Shown piece by piece: positions 55,826 through 64,000 of a DNA stretch of 64,000 bases. Under the pieces are notes generated by a model, which saw only the letters and a program-made list of their open reading frames with translations, was not told the DNA's origin and ran no database searches. How positions within the stretch are numbered: the first letter of the stretch is position 1; the number at the start of each line of letters is the position of its first letter. A program made the translations under genes and the position numbers. The DNA is taken from assembly GCF_003957295.1 (NCBI RefSeq), contig NZ_RQPJ01000005.1, positions 124,001 to 188,000 on the forward strand, in the 5' to 3' direction. The DNA comes from Arenibacter aquaticus. Its GTDB lineage: Bacteria > Bacteroidota > Bacteroidia > Flavobacteriales > Flavobacteriaceae.

Positions 55826-57709
55826 ATGAAACTCAAACTATCTATTCTATTACTTTTTTTCGGATGTAGCCTGTTCGCTCAAGAACAGTTATCCCTGAAA
55901 AATTTAAACGACTTTCAAGAGCAGGTCGGAAACTGGCAAATTGTTGGCGAAGTTGTTGCGGACCGCAACACCGCGGTCCACATACATCATGAAACGGAGC
56001 CCGAAAAAAAATCCAAAAGAAAAAAACGCAGAAAGGCTAAGGAAATACCGCATCCGGTAAGTATCCAAGCCGGCACCGGTATTTTGTTCAACAATTATTC
56101 CCCTACACAAAAAGACCATTTGTTGACCAAATGGGAACATGGGGATATCAAATTGGAATTGGAGGTTCTAATTCCTAAAGGCTCCAATTCCGGTATTTAT
56201 TTACAGGGCAGATACGAATTACAAATTAAGGACAGCTGGGGAACATTGCACCCTACTTCCAGTGATTTTGGAGGTATTCACAGAAACTGGGAAGAAGAAC
56301 CTTCCCAAGTATTTTTGGGTATCACCCCTCTAAGCAATCCCGCCAAGGCCCCGGGATTATGGCAAAAACTAAAAATTCATTTTGAGGCCCCAAAATTTGA
56401 TGGGGCCGGACAAAAAATTGCCAATGCCAAATTTGTAACGGTTGAATTAAACGGAGAATTGATACACACCAATGTAGAGGTTCCCTTGCCTACCGGCGGC
56501 CCCATTTCCAAGGTTGAGACCGCAATGGGTCCTTTAATGATCCAAGGAGACCATGGTCCAATGGCTTTTAGGAACATAAAATATCAACTATTAAAGGATT
56601 CCGATGTTGCCTTGAAGCAGTTAGACTACATTAGCTATAAAGGGGATTTTAAAGGCTTGGAAGATTTGGAAACTGCAGAAGGCAGTGAAAGAAAAAATGC
56701 CAAGTTAATTGATATCAATGCTACCAACGAAGAAGACCGTTATGGCATTGTATATAGCGGTAAGATCAATATTCCTACGGCAGATGAATACACCTTTTCC
56801 GTTGGGTATACCGGTGGCATTAAATTTACCCTAGATGGTAAAGTGATTGCCGAGAACAATTCTTCCAGTGCCCAAGGGAACATGGAAAAAACCATAAGCC
56901 TAACACCGGGCGACCATTCTTTTACCTTAGCCAACATAAAAAACGCTGGTTGGAGGGCACCAAGGCTAGGTTTATCAATAGCAACCTCTAGCACCAACCC
57001 AAAAACCTTTCATACCTACGATTCCTACCCTCCAAGTATTAGTAGGGTGTCCCCTATTTTGGTGAAGGCCGAAGCCACTCCTCGTTTGTTAAGGGGATTT
57101 GTAAATTTTAAAGGTGACCAAGAGCGTTTATCCCACACCATTGGAGTAGGTACACCTCAAGGGCTGAATTATGTCTATGATCTGGGAGCAGGAAATCTCT
57201 TGGGCATGTGGCGCGGACAGTTTGTTGATGCTACCCCTATGTGGCATAGCCGGGGCAACGGGTCATTTAAACCCAATGGATCGGTACAATGGACCTTTTT
57301 AAACCAACCATTGGCAAGTCTCAAAGACCTTAACACCCCTTTCCCGAAAAGTAGTGATAAGGAAGATTTTAAAACACTAGGCTATTCCATAGACCCTGTA
57401 GACAAACTACCTGTCTTTAAATACACCTACAATGGCGTAGAGGTCAGCAACAAAGTCTATCCAAATGACAAAAACACCCATTTAGTCAATGAAATTAATT
57501 TTTCAAACAACATGGTGCCTTCCGGGTATTATAAAATTGCTTCGGGCAAGGCCACTAAATTGGCAGATGGGTCTTTTGACATAAACGATCACCAGTTCTA
57601 CATAAATGTACTTTCAGGACAAGAGCCTATTATGCGAAGGGTCAATGACGAATCCGAGCTTTTGATTCCAGTAGATGGAAGCACTATTAAATACGAAATA
57701 ATTTGGTAA
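55826..57709 (+). CDS. DUF1080 / PA14-like secreted protein
   Basis: A 627-residue protein with a signal peptide (about 1-18, ending LFAQ). The first domain (about 25-250) is a DUF1080 / 3-keto-glucoside-type beta-sandwich, with the segments IYLQGRYELQIKDSWG and FGGIHRNWEEEP. A PA14-like domain follows (about 300-390, YGIVYSGKINIPTADEYTF). The C-terminal half (about 400-627) matches the type of domain often found in c-type-cytochrome-associated secreted proteins. DUF1080 proteins are tied to glycoside or sugar-derived ligands. It is the first gene of a two-gene plus-strand unit, four bases from the cytochrome c protein. The substrate is unknown. Confidence 0.85.
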   Translation: MKLKLSILLLFFGCSLFAQEQLSLKNLNDFQEQVGNWQIVGEVVADRNTAVHIHHETEPEKKSKRKKRRKAKEIPHPVSIQAGTGILFNNYSPTQKDHLLTKWEHGDIKLELEVLIPKGSNSGIYLQGRYELQIKDSWGTLHPTSSDFGGIHRNWEEEPSQVFLGITPLSNPAKAPGLWQKLKIHFEAPKFDGAGQKIANAKFVTVELNGELIHTNVEVPLPTGGPISKVETAMGPLMIQGDHGPMAFRNIKYQLLKDSDVALKQLDYISYKGDFKGLEDLETAEGSERKNAKLIDINATNEEDRYGIVYSGKINIPTADEYTFSVGYTGGIKFTLDGKVIAENNSSSAQGNMEKTISLTPGDHSFTLANIKNAGWRAPRLGLSIATSSTNPKTFHTYDSYPPSISRVSPILVKAEATPRLLRGFVNFKGDQERLSHTIGVGTPQGLNYVYDLGAGNLLGMWRGQFVDATPMWHSRGNGSFKPNGSVQWTFLNQPLASLKDLNTPFPKSSDKEDFKTLGYSIDPVDKLPVFKYTYNGVEVSNKVYPNDKNTHLVNEINFSNNMVPSGYYKIASGKATKLADGSFDINDHQFYINVLSGQEPIMRRVNDESELLIPVDGSTIKYEIIW

Positions 57710-57713
57710 TAAA

Positions 57714-59657
57714 ATGAAAAGCATACACAACAATACAATCATATCGGTAAAAACATTTGTGTTCATCACATGTATGTTCCTATCAACCCTTTTAACGGCA
57801 CAACAAACCGTAACAGAGGACGACTACTACAGATTAACCACTATACCCACTCCGGAAGGAATTAAGTTAGAAGGAGGAGGGGTATTATCTCTTCCCAATG
57901 GGAAATTGGCAGTATGCACCAGAAGGGGCGATGTTTGGATCATTGAAAACCCAGCCATGTCCAACGGCCTACAGCCCACCTTTACAAAATTCGCCTCGGG
58001 ATTACATGAACCTTTAGGTCTTGTGTTCCATGACCAAGCCTTATATACCGCCCAAAGGGGGGAGTTGACCAAACTAAAGGACAACAATGGCGACGGCATT
58101 GCAGACGAATATAAAACCATATACGCCTGGCCACTTTCTACCCATTATCACGAATATTCCTTTGGCCCCATATTGGCCCCTGACAATTCATTTTTTGTAA
58201 CGGCCAATGTTGCCTTTGGAAACGAAGAATGGTGGAGAGGTGAAAGTAGAGTGCCATGGAGAGCGTGGACCATGAAGATCACAGAGGATGGAAAAATGGA
58301 ACCGTGGGCTACCGGGATGCGTTCCCCTGCTGGCTATGGTATGGTTGGAGACGAACTTTTCTATACGGACAACCAAGGCGACTGGGTAGGTTCCGGAGCT
58401 ATTTGGCACCTTCCCAAAGGCGCCTTTACCGGGCATCCCGCCGGCCTAAGATGGACAGGCCATAAAGATTCCCCCATCCAATTAACAGAGGAGGTGTTTT
58501 ATAGCAAATTAGACAAAAGGCAAGTCAAGAAAAATGGCCGATATGTAAAACCCGAAAATATCAGGGACGAGGAGAACCCCGATTTTGCTTATGAACTAAA
58601 AAAATCTTTTCCCGAATTACAATTACCGGCCGTAATATTACCGCATGGTATCTTAGGTATATCCAATTCAGAAATTAAGGTAGACAAGACCCAAGGTAAA
58701 TTTGGACCTTTTAGCGGCCAATTACTGGTTGGGGATATGGGACAGAGCAAGATTATGCGAGTTGTTCTCGAAAAAGTAAAAGGAGAATACCAAGGTGTAG
58801 CCTTCGATTTCCGTACCGGTTTCCAATCTGGGGTAATGCGTATGGATTTTGACAACGAAGGAAGGCTTTTTGTTGGTGAAACCAATAGGGGCTGGGGATC
58901 TGCCGGAACCACCAATTCTGGTTTGGAATACTTAAGCTGGACAGGTAAAACGCCATTTGAAATGAAAACGGTAAGCGCCATGCCAGATGGCTTTGAAATA
59001 GAATTCACCCTTCCAGTAGATAAGGCATCTGCCGAAGATCTGGATTCCTATTTTGGCAAAAGTTACATTTATAAATACCATGCCGCCTACGGCAGCCCAC
59101 AGACCAATATTGAAGAAATAAAGATAAAAGGGGTCAAGGTTAGTGAAGACGGAATGAAAGTAAGGGTTGTAATAGACAATCTTAGACAATACTACGTACA
59201 CGAAATAATATTGCCCGGAGTAAAGGCCAAGGAATCTGGAAATACCATCCTGCACCCAACATTATATTATACACTCAACAATATTCCTGAAGGGGCCACA
59301 GTACCGGTTTCCGAACTTTCTACCAAACGCAGCAGCCTGCTTAAGAAAGCCGTAGCTGTAAAAAAAGCAGCCCCTAAAAAAGCAAGTAAGACCAAAACGG
59401 TATTATCCGATGCGGAAGTACAGCCTTTATTGATGACCAACACCTGCGTTGCCTGTCACCATAAAAACAAAAGGGTTGTAGGGCCTTCCTTTACCGAAGT
59501 TGCAAAACGGGGCTATAGCAATGAGGAAATAGTATCCCTTATATATAATCCCCAGCCGAAAAACTGGCCGGAGTATGCCACCCCCATGGCGCCTATGCCC
59601 CATGTACCCAAGGAAGAAGCCTTAAAAATTGCAGGCTGGATCAACTCCTTAAAGTAA
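57714..59657 (+). CDS. secreted beta-propeller / cytochrome c oxidoreductase
   Basis: A 647-residue protein with a signal peptide or N-terminal anchor (about 10-30, ending LLTAQ) and a beta-propeller of sorbosone/DUF7133 type (about 35-520; KLAVCTRRGDVWII, LHEPLGLVFHDQALYTAQRGE, WPLSTHYHEYSFGP, YTDNQGDWVGSGAIWH). A Lys/Ala-rich linker follows (about 548-566), then a cytochrome c domain with heme motif CVACH (Cys578, Cys581, His582) and the distal Met in YATPMAPMPHVP. It starts four bases after the DUF1080 gene and ends in a terminator. It probably oxidises an exported or periplasmic compound and passes electrons via its heme. Its place within the split ebo locus makes an ebo-related role possible. 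Confidence 0.87.
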   Translation: MKSIHNNTIISVKTFVFITCMFLSTLLTAQQTVTEDDYYRLTTIPTPEGIKLEGGGVLSLPNGKLAVCTRRGDVWIIENPAMSNGLQPTFTKFASGLHEPLGLVFHDQALYTAQRGELTKLKDNNGDGIADEYKTIYAWPLSTHYHEYSFGPILAPDNSFFVTANVAFGNEEWWRGESRVPWRAWTMKITEDGKMEPWATGMRSPAGYGMVGDELFYTDNQGDWVGSGAIWHLPKGAFTGHPAGLRWTGHKDSPIQLTEEVFYSKLDKRQVKKNGRYVKPENIRDEENPDFAYELKKSFPELQLPAVILPHGILGISNSEIKVDKTQGKFGPFSGQLLVGDMGQSKIMRVVLEKVKGEYQGVAFDFRTGFQSGVMRMDFDNEGRLFVGETNRGWGSAGTTNSGLEYLSWTGKTPFEMKTVSAMPDGFEIEFTLPVDKASAEDLDSYFGKSYIYKYHAAYGSPQTNIEEIKIKGVKVSEDGMKVRVVIDNLRQYYVHEIILPGVKAKESGNTILHPTLYYTLNNIPEGATVPVSELSTKRSSLLKKAVAVKKAAPKKASKTKTVLSDAEVQPLLMTNTCVACHHKNKRVVGPSFTEVAKRGYSNEEIVSLIYNPQPKNWPEYATPMAPMPHVPKEEALKIAGWINSLK

Positions 59658-59677
59658 CACTTACCTAATATGTATAA

Positions 59678-59720
59678 AAAAAGCGGTTCAACAAGATTTT
59701 ATCTATTGAACCGCTTTTTC
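59678..59720. terminator. bidirectional terminator between the cytochrome c gene and eboA
   Basis: AAAAAGCGGTTCAA (59678-59691) pairs with TTGAACCGCTTTTT (59706-59719) around a 14-base loop. It lies between two convergent genes and serves both. Confidence 0.9.
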
Positions 59721-59738
59721 TATGTAAAGGCATAAAAC

Positions 59739-60596
59739 CTATTCTTTTATTTGCTCCCAAGTAATGGAACCTTCCTGAATTCCCTTTTCCAGTTCTGGAA
59801 ATTGCTGTAGCAAATCCTTTGCCTCGGACAAATTGGAATTATAACAACATAATGCCGCTGCCTTTTTTTCGGCCATATTATCACTTGCCAGTAGCTTTTT
59901 CATATCCTGTAAAAGACCTTGGTCCATATAATTGCTCACCGGCCTCCAAAAATGTGGGTCGATTTCCCGTGATGCCGCCCAGCGCTCATGGGCATAATCC
60001 GAGATGATACGCGCCAACTCCTTGTTCGCCCTTTTATCTACCTGCTCAATAGCGGTAAGATCTTGCTGCATAAAGGCCGCCTTAAGGTACATTTGATTCC
60101 ATTGTTGTTCGTTAAAATACAATGCCGGATAAGGATTATTCAAGGCAATGGCATCAAAAACAGTTGAAATATTTGTTCTTAGGGCCTCTACCGCCTGGGC
60201 CTTATAATTTTCAGGGTTGGGAAGCAAGACCAAAAACTTTAAAAAAGTCTCCATCTCACTTTTGTCCGCAACCTCAATTATATTGGCCACCTTGGGCTTA
60301 AAAAATTCCTCCTTGGCTTTCAATACCTTAAAGAGCAAATAAATTCTACCTATCTGCTGTAAATTGGCCTCCTGAATACCCAGGTAATTCCTTAAGCTAT
60401 CACTGTCCTCTGGAAGGGACAGTTTGGCCGTTGTATTGATTTTAGTAGGTACTAGACTATAGGTTAGATACAAATCCTTAGTGGATTCGGTTTCCACAAT
60501 GCTCTTAATTTTAGACAACAACCAAGCCTTATTTTCCTCACTTACATTATCCTCCAAAATTTTTAACAGTTTGGAACCTACATTTTGAAATAACAT
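59739..60596 (-). CDS. eboA: EboA-domain protein
   Basis: A 285-residue mostly helical, soluble protein without signal peptide. It matches the EboA-domain pattern: a long helical region (about 1-180) with ALYFNEQQWNQMYLKAAFM and the conserved DYAHERWAASREIDPHFWRPVSNYM (about 210-235). EboA is the first gene of ebo clusters in cyanobacteria and others, where it has no known enzymatic function. Here it is separated from eboB by about 8 kb of secreted cytochrome c and ThuA-type genes, all in the space between the two. The family call relies on pattern memory and on the clear ebo genes nearby. Confidence 0.75.
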   Translation of the reverse strand: MLFQNVGSKLLKILEDNVSEENKAWLLSKIKSIVETESTKDLYLTYSLVPTKINTTAKLSLPEDSDSLRNYLGIQEANLQQIGRIYLLFKVLKAKEEFFKPKVANIIEVADKSEMETFLKFLVLLPNPENYKAQAVEALRTNISTVFDAIALNNPYPALYFNEQQWNQMYLKAAFMQQDLTAIEQVDKRANKELARIISDYAHERWAASREIDPHFWRPVSNYMDQGLLQDMKKLLASDNMAEKKAAALCCYNSNLSEAKDLLQQFPELEKGIQEGSITWEQIKE

Positions 60597-60743
60597 ATTA
60601 CTATTAATTTATTTATTGTTAGCCAATATTTAATGACAGCAGAGCAGTTCCTCAGGTCCTTAAAAAAACCTATGCCTCCCGCGCCACGCCCTAAATATAA
60701 AACTATATCATTAATATCTTATGTGGGTTTATACTATTCTTTC

Positions 60744-60751
60744 TATTTTTG
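60744..60751 (+). promoter_or_regulatory. -7 promoter box for miaE
   Basis: TATTTTTG matches the Bacteroidota -7 consensus. A start near 60758 would give a leader of about 80 bases before the miaE ATG at 60841. The -33 element is weak. Confidence 0.4.
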
Positions 60752-60840
60752 AAGTGGAAAAAATACTATTAGCCCTTTTTAATGCGGCCTACCCCTTAAA
60801 ATGTATACGCTGCCGGAGGGGTATTATTAAGATAAATACT

Positions 60841-61422
60841 ATGTTAGGTTTAAAATTGCCCACAGACCCTAGATGGGTCAATATTGTAGAAAAGAATATT
60901 GACGAAATATTGACAGATCACGCCTATTGTGAACAAAAGGCGGCGAGTACTGCTATTTCCTTGATCGTAAGTTTTCCTGAATACACAGAACTCACTCAAG
61001 AAATGATAGCACTATCCCGTGAGGAAATGGGCCATTTTAAGATGGTACACGACCGTATTTTAGCAAGGGGAAAAACCCTTGGTAGGGATAGAAAGGATGA
61101 ATATGTGGTTGCCCTGTTAAAATTCTTTCCAAAAGGGGGCAGTAGAACAACACAATTGATACACAGACTTTTATATGCCGCTTTGATAGAAGCCCGTAGC
61201 TGTGAACGTTTTAGACTTTTATCGGAACAATTGCAAGACAAAGAACTTGCGGAATTCTATCATAAATTAATGGTAAGCGAAGCCGGCCATTACACCATGT
61301 TCTTAAATTTTGCCCGTAAATATGGAGACCGACAGGAAGTGGACAAAAAATGGGATGAATTGCTGACCTATGAAGCCTCTATTATGGAGGATTTGGGCAA
61401 CAAGGAAACTGTACACGGATAA
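60841..61422 (+). CDS. miaE: tRNA-(ms2io6A37) hydroxylase
   Basis: A 193-residue di-iron monooxygenase that hydroxylates the isopentenyl group of ms2i6A37 in tRNAs reading U-starting codons. From the ATG at 60841 the ferritin-like core is complete: E in DHAYCEQKAAST, E-x-x-H in SREEMGHFKMVHDR, E in LIEARSCERF and E-x-x-H in VSEAGHYTMFL. The frame is open for another 40 codons upstream, but that part overlaps the probable promoter and does not look like protein, so it is left out. The last residues (ETVHG) are not conserved. It is divergent from eboA. Confidence 0.93.
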   Translation: MLGLKLPTDPRWVNIVEKNIDEILTDHAYCEQKAASTAISLIVSFPEYTELTQEMIALSREEMGHFKMVHDRILARGKTLGRDRKDEYVVALLKFFPKGGSRTTQLIHRLLYAALIEARSCERFRLLSEQLQDKELAEFYHKLMVSEAGHYTMFLNFARKYGDRQEVDKKWDELLTYEASIMEDLGNKETVHG

Positions 61423-61469
61423 AGTAATTTGGTCATAGCTTGGAAACAGGGTTTATAAAACCAAATTTC

Positions 61470-62357
61470 TCAATTATCTGATTGGTAGAGGGTTTTTATG
61501 ATGCCATCGGACAAGCCAATTTTGGGAACATGGATTTTCTTGGCCCCTATCCATTTTGCGGAGGAAACAAATATCTGGGTTGCCGGAATAATAACATCTG
61601 CCCTATCCGGATTAAGTCCCAGTTCAGAGATCCGCTCCTCATAGGTGAGACTGGTTAAAAAATGATATTGGGCCTTTAGCCATATATAAGACAGGGACTC
61701 ACCTTCTTTTCTCCCGGACATCTTATGCAATTTATTGATATTTCCCCCAGAACCTATAATGGACAGGTTGGGCAGACCTTTTACGTTCTTCTTTAACCAG
61801 TTCTCCAATTCTTGCCAAAGCTCCTCACTCACCATATCGTTCAAAAGCCTTACCGTTCCAATCTTAAAGGATTGTGATATTTTTATTTTTCCTTCCGTAA
61901 AAACAGTAAATTCCGTACTGCCTCCACCTACGTCTATATAAAGATAGGACTCCTCTTTCCGAATAAGCTTCTTAAGATCTGTAGAAGCTATAATGGAAGC
62001 CTCCCGCTTCCCATCTATCAACTGTATTTCTACTCCGGAAGCTTCGTATAGATTATGTATCACCTCAAGACCATTTTGGGCCTCTCGCATGGCCGAAGTG
62101 GCACAGGCCATATATTTTTCAACACCATGCACTTCCATAAGCAGCTTAAAAGCCTTCATGGCACTTAATAGGCGTTCCTCATTGCGCTGTGAAATACCTC
62201 CGTTCTTAAAAACATCCTCTCCCAGGCGTATGGGCAACCTGACCAATGCACTTTTTCTAAAAAGGGTCTCTTTGCCCTCTTCTTCTATAACATTGTGTGT
62301 CAACAGCCTTATGGCATTGGATCCAATATCTATTGCAGCATATTTCCTAACTTTCAA
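61470..62357 (-). CDS. exopolyphosphatase / pppGpp phosphatase family protein
   Basis: A 295-residue Ppx/GppA phosphatase of the short type without the C-terminal HD-like domain. The ASKHA-fold motifs are visible: AAIDIGSNAIRLL (phosphate 1, residues 7-19), ACATSAMREAQNG, YLYIDVGGGSTEFTVF (phosphate 2) and SIIGSGGNINKL. It removes phosphate from polyphosphate ends or from pppGpp. It lies twelve bases downstream of ppk1 on the same strand, the usual pairing of polyphosphate synthesis with degradation. The substrate preference cannot be decided from the sequence. Confidence 0.93.
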   Translation of the reverse strand: MKVRKYAAIDIGSNAIRLLTHNVIEEEGKETLFRKSALVRLPIRLGEDVFKNGGISQRNEERLLSAMKAFKLLMEVHGVEKYMACATSAMREAQNGLEVIHNLYEASGVEIQLIDGKREASIIASTDLKKLIRKEESYLYIDVGGGSTEFTVFTEGKIKISQSFKIGTVRLLNDMVSEELWQELENWLKKNVKGLPNLSIIGSGGNINKLHKMSGRKEGESLSYIWLKAQYHFLTSLTYEERISELGLNPDRADVIIPATQIFVSSAKWIGAKKIHVPKIGLSDGIIKTLYQSDN

Positions 62358-62369
62358 ATCAGGGCAAGT

Positions 62370-64000
62370 TTATGAATTCAATTTATTAAGGTAGTAATCA
62401 TAAGTGGCAAATTGCGATCTCACCTTGGTGTTATTATTTTTCCTATAGGCATTATCCTGCTTATCGGAAAAGACCCGTGCCTTTATATTATCACGCCAGG
62501 AAATTTCAAAGGTATCCAACAATTCCTGCTTCACATCCTCATCGTATATGGGCACACCAACCTCTACCCTATAGTCCAAGTTTCTGGTCATCCAATCCGC
62601 AGAGGAAATATACACTTTGGTGTCTCCGTCATTACCAAAAATAAATACCCGTGGATGCTCCAGAAATTTATCTACCACACTTATGGCCTCAATATTTTCA
62701 CTCATCCCTTTCACTCCGGGTATCAAACAACAGACACCTCTTATTATCAGTTGGATCTTGACCCCTGCATTACTGGCTTCATACAGTTTATCTACCATTT
62801 TATAGGAGGTAAAACTGTTCATTTTTATTTTTATAAACGCCTCTTTACCAGCTTTGGCATTTTGAATCTCCTTATCTATCAATTTTTTAAATACATTTTT
62901 GGTATAATGGGGAGATACAATGAGATGCTTGTACTTATTGATCTTATAAGTTGTTTCAAAGAAATCGAAAACCTTATTAAGCTCCTTTAAAATACCATCA
63001 TGGGCCGTGAACAAAGTATAATCTGTATATATTCGGGCGGTAGCTTCGTTAAAGTTCCCCGTACTAACAAAACCGTAGCGTTTAATTTGGTTATCCTCTT
63101 CCCTTTCTATCAGACATATTTTGCTGTGTACCTTTAACCCGCGCACTCCAAAAATAAGTTTCACCCCTTCGGACTGCAATAATTCTGCATATTCAATATT
63201 GGCCTGTTCATCAAATCTGGCCTGTAATTCTATTTGTACCGTTACCTGCTTTCCGTTTTTTACGGCGTTGATCAAGGAGGCCGCCACCTGCGAATTATCT
63301 GCCAATCTATATACGGTAATCTTGATACTTCTTACTTTGGGGTCCAAGGCCGCCTCCCTTAAGAACCTAATTATATAAGAGAAAGTTTGATACGGAGTAT
63401 ACTGCAAAAAGTCCTTTTCGGAAACCTTTTCAATAAGGCTCCCCTCCTTAGAAATGCCTTTTATAGGCAAAGGGGTTATCTTATCGTACATTAAATCATT
63501 TCTTCCTAAACTGGGAAAGCCCATATAATCCCTTCGATTATGATACCTTCCTCCAGGAATAACGCTATCGGTATCCTCTATGTCCATTTTTTCCTTTAGG
63601 AAGTCCAACGTATCCTTACCTATACTTTTATCATAGACAAACCTAACTGGATCACTGATCTTACGGTGCTCTACACTAGAGGATATTTTCTCAATAAAAC
63701 TTTTACTAAGATCGTTATCCATGTCCAACTCCGCATCCCTTGTTATTTTGATCATATGGGCCGAGACAGACTCATAATCGAACATATTGAATATGCTCCC
63801 CAAATTGTATCTAATGAGGTCATCCAATATGATTATATAATTTTTATCACCCTCCTTGGGCAGAACAACAAACCGATCTATCCCTTTGGGTATCTCTATC
63901 AGGGCATAGCGCTTTTCGGTTTCGGCCGAGGCGTCACCTGGTTGCTTCTTTAAAATTAATTTTACGGCCAAATAAGCGGCCGTATCCTTTAACATGGGAA
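62370..64000 (-). CDS. ppk1: polyphosphate kinase 1, C-terminal part (cut by window edge)
   Basis: At least 541 residues are visible of a protein that is usually about 690 long; the N-terminus lies beyond the window end, so the ATG at 63995 is internal. Polyphosphate kinase 1 makes long polyphosphate chains from ATP. The catalytic histidine region is GVRGLKVHSKICLIER, followed by RYGFVSTGNFNEATARIYTDY and IYISSADWMTRNLDYRVEVG, which are the phospholipase-D-like motifs of the family. All catalytic residues are intact. The ppx gene follows after 12 bases on the same strand. Confidence 0.96.
   Translation of the reverse strand, partial: PMLKDTAAYLAVKLILKKQPGDASAETEKRYALIEIPKGIDRFVVLPKEGDKNYIIILDDLIRYNLGSIFNMFDYESVSAHMIKITRDAELDMDNDLSKSFIEKISSSVEHRKISDPVRFVYDKSIGKDTLDFLKEKMDIEDTDSVIPGGRYHNRRDYMGFPSLGRNDLMYDKITPLPIKGISKEGSLIEKVSEKDFLQYTPYQTFSYIIRFLREAALDPKVRSIKITVYRLADNSQVAASLINAVKNGKQVTVQIELQARFDEQANIEYAELLQSEGVKLIFGVRGLKVHSKICLIEREEDNQIKRYGFVSTGNFNEATARIYTDYTLFTAHDGILKELNKVFDFFETTYKINKYKHLIVSPHYTKNVFKKLIDKEIQNAKAGKEAFIKIKMNSFTSYKMVDKLYEASNAGVKIQLIIRGVCCLIPGVKGMSENIEAISVVDKFLEHPRVFIFGNDGDTKVYISSADWMTRNLDYRVEVGVPIYDEDVKQELLDTFEISWRDNIKARVFSDKQDNAYRKNNNTKVRSQFATYDYYLNKLNS

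Noticed and set aside
60721-60840. Upstream extension of miaE by 40 codons
   Set aside because: The extension has no family similarity and overlaps a -7 promoter box; the ATG at 60841 fits the known length of MiaE.

Overview
The window looks like chromosomal DNA of a flavobacterium (Bacteroidota, probably Flavobacteriaceae, perhaps a marine lineage such as Maribacter, Arenibacter or Zobellia). The reasons are the TonB receptor with an N-terminal carboxypeptidase-like domain, DUF4625 lipoproteins, Bacteroidota-type promoters (TTTG, about 19 bases, TAnnTTTG), A/T-rich spacers, few Shine-Dalgarno sites, a DnaX without the usual zinc-finger cysteines, and a core gene set typical of the group. Genus assignment is inference.

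Layout. 1-4930: a metal-associated envelope locus (MerC-like protein, small HC..C protein, TonB receptor, two His-rich DUF4625 lipoproteins and the decayed remnant of a third). 4930-8054: a membrane PAS sensor without an ATPase domain, bracketed by copies of a structured intergenic repeat (one copy on one side, three tandem copies with a 138-base period on the other). 8054-8257: tRNA-Pro and tRNA-Ser. 8432-21561: housekeeping genes (PgpH-like HD phosphodiesterase, thiolase, an NlpC/P60-like protein that has lost its cysteine, a TPR protein, gyrA, clpC, a STAS-like protein, nnr). 21615-26605: the threonine operon thrA-thrB-thrC behind a near-consensus promoter and a threonine-rich leader ORF. 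26611-28898: UDP-galactopyranose mutase and a divergent putative galactofuranosyltransferase. 28918-35078: aminopeptidase P, gcvT, an SDR protein, a pterin dehydratase, a YebC protein and a secreted beta-helix protein. 35885-41146: acyltransferase, a KdnB-like Kdo oxidase, a HAD phosphatase, kdsB, DUF4126 and a helicase. 41248-45855: a pseudopilin-like protein, DUF3822, rsmD, rnpB, and dnaX split by an A10 slippery run.

45844-60596 is the most unusual region. It holds a complete ebo set: eboB-C-D-E-F plus a TMEM220-like gene as one compact minus-strand operon, and eboA about 8 kb away. Between eboA and eboB sit three large exported proteins: a ThuA / beta-propeller / PKD / cytochrome c / carbohydrate-binding mosaic, a DUF1080-PA14 protein, and a beta-propeller / cytochrome c protein. 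In cyanobacteria the ebo genes are linked to delivery of a scytonemin precursor to the periplasm. Here I infer a pathway that makes an unknown (possibly prenylated or cyclitol-type) metabolite, perhaps with periplasmic oxidation through the cytochrome proteins. The window ends in miaE and a ppk1-ppx polyphosphate pair, with ppk1 running off the edge.
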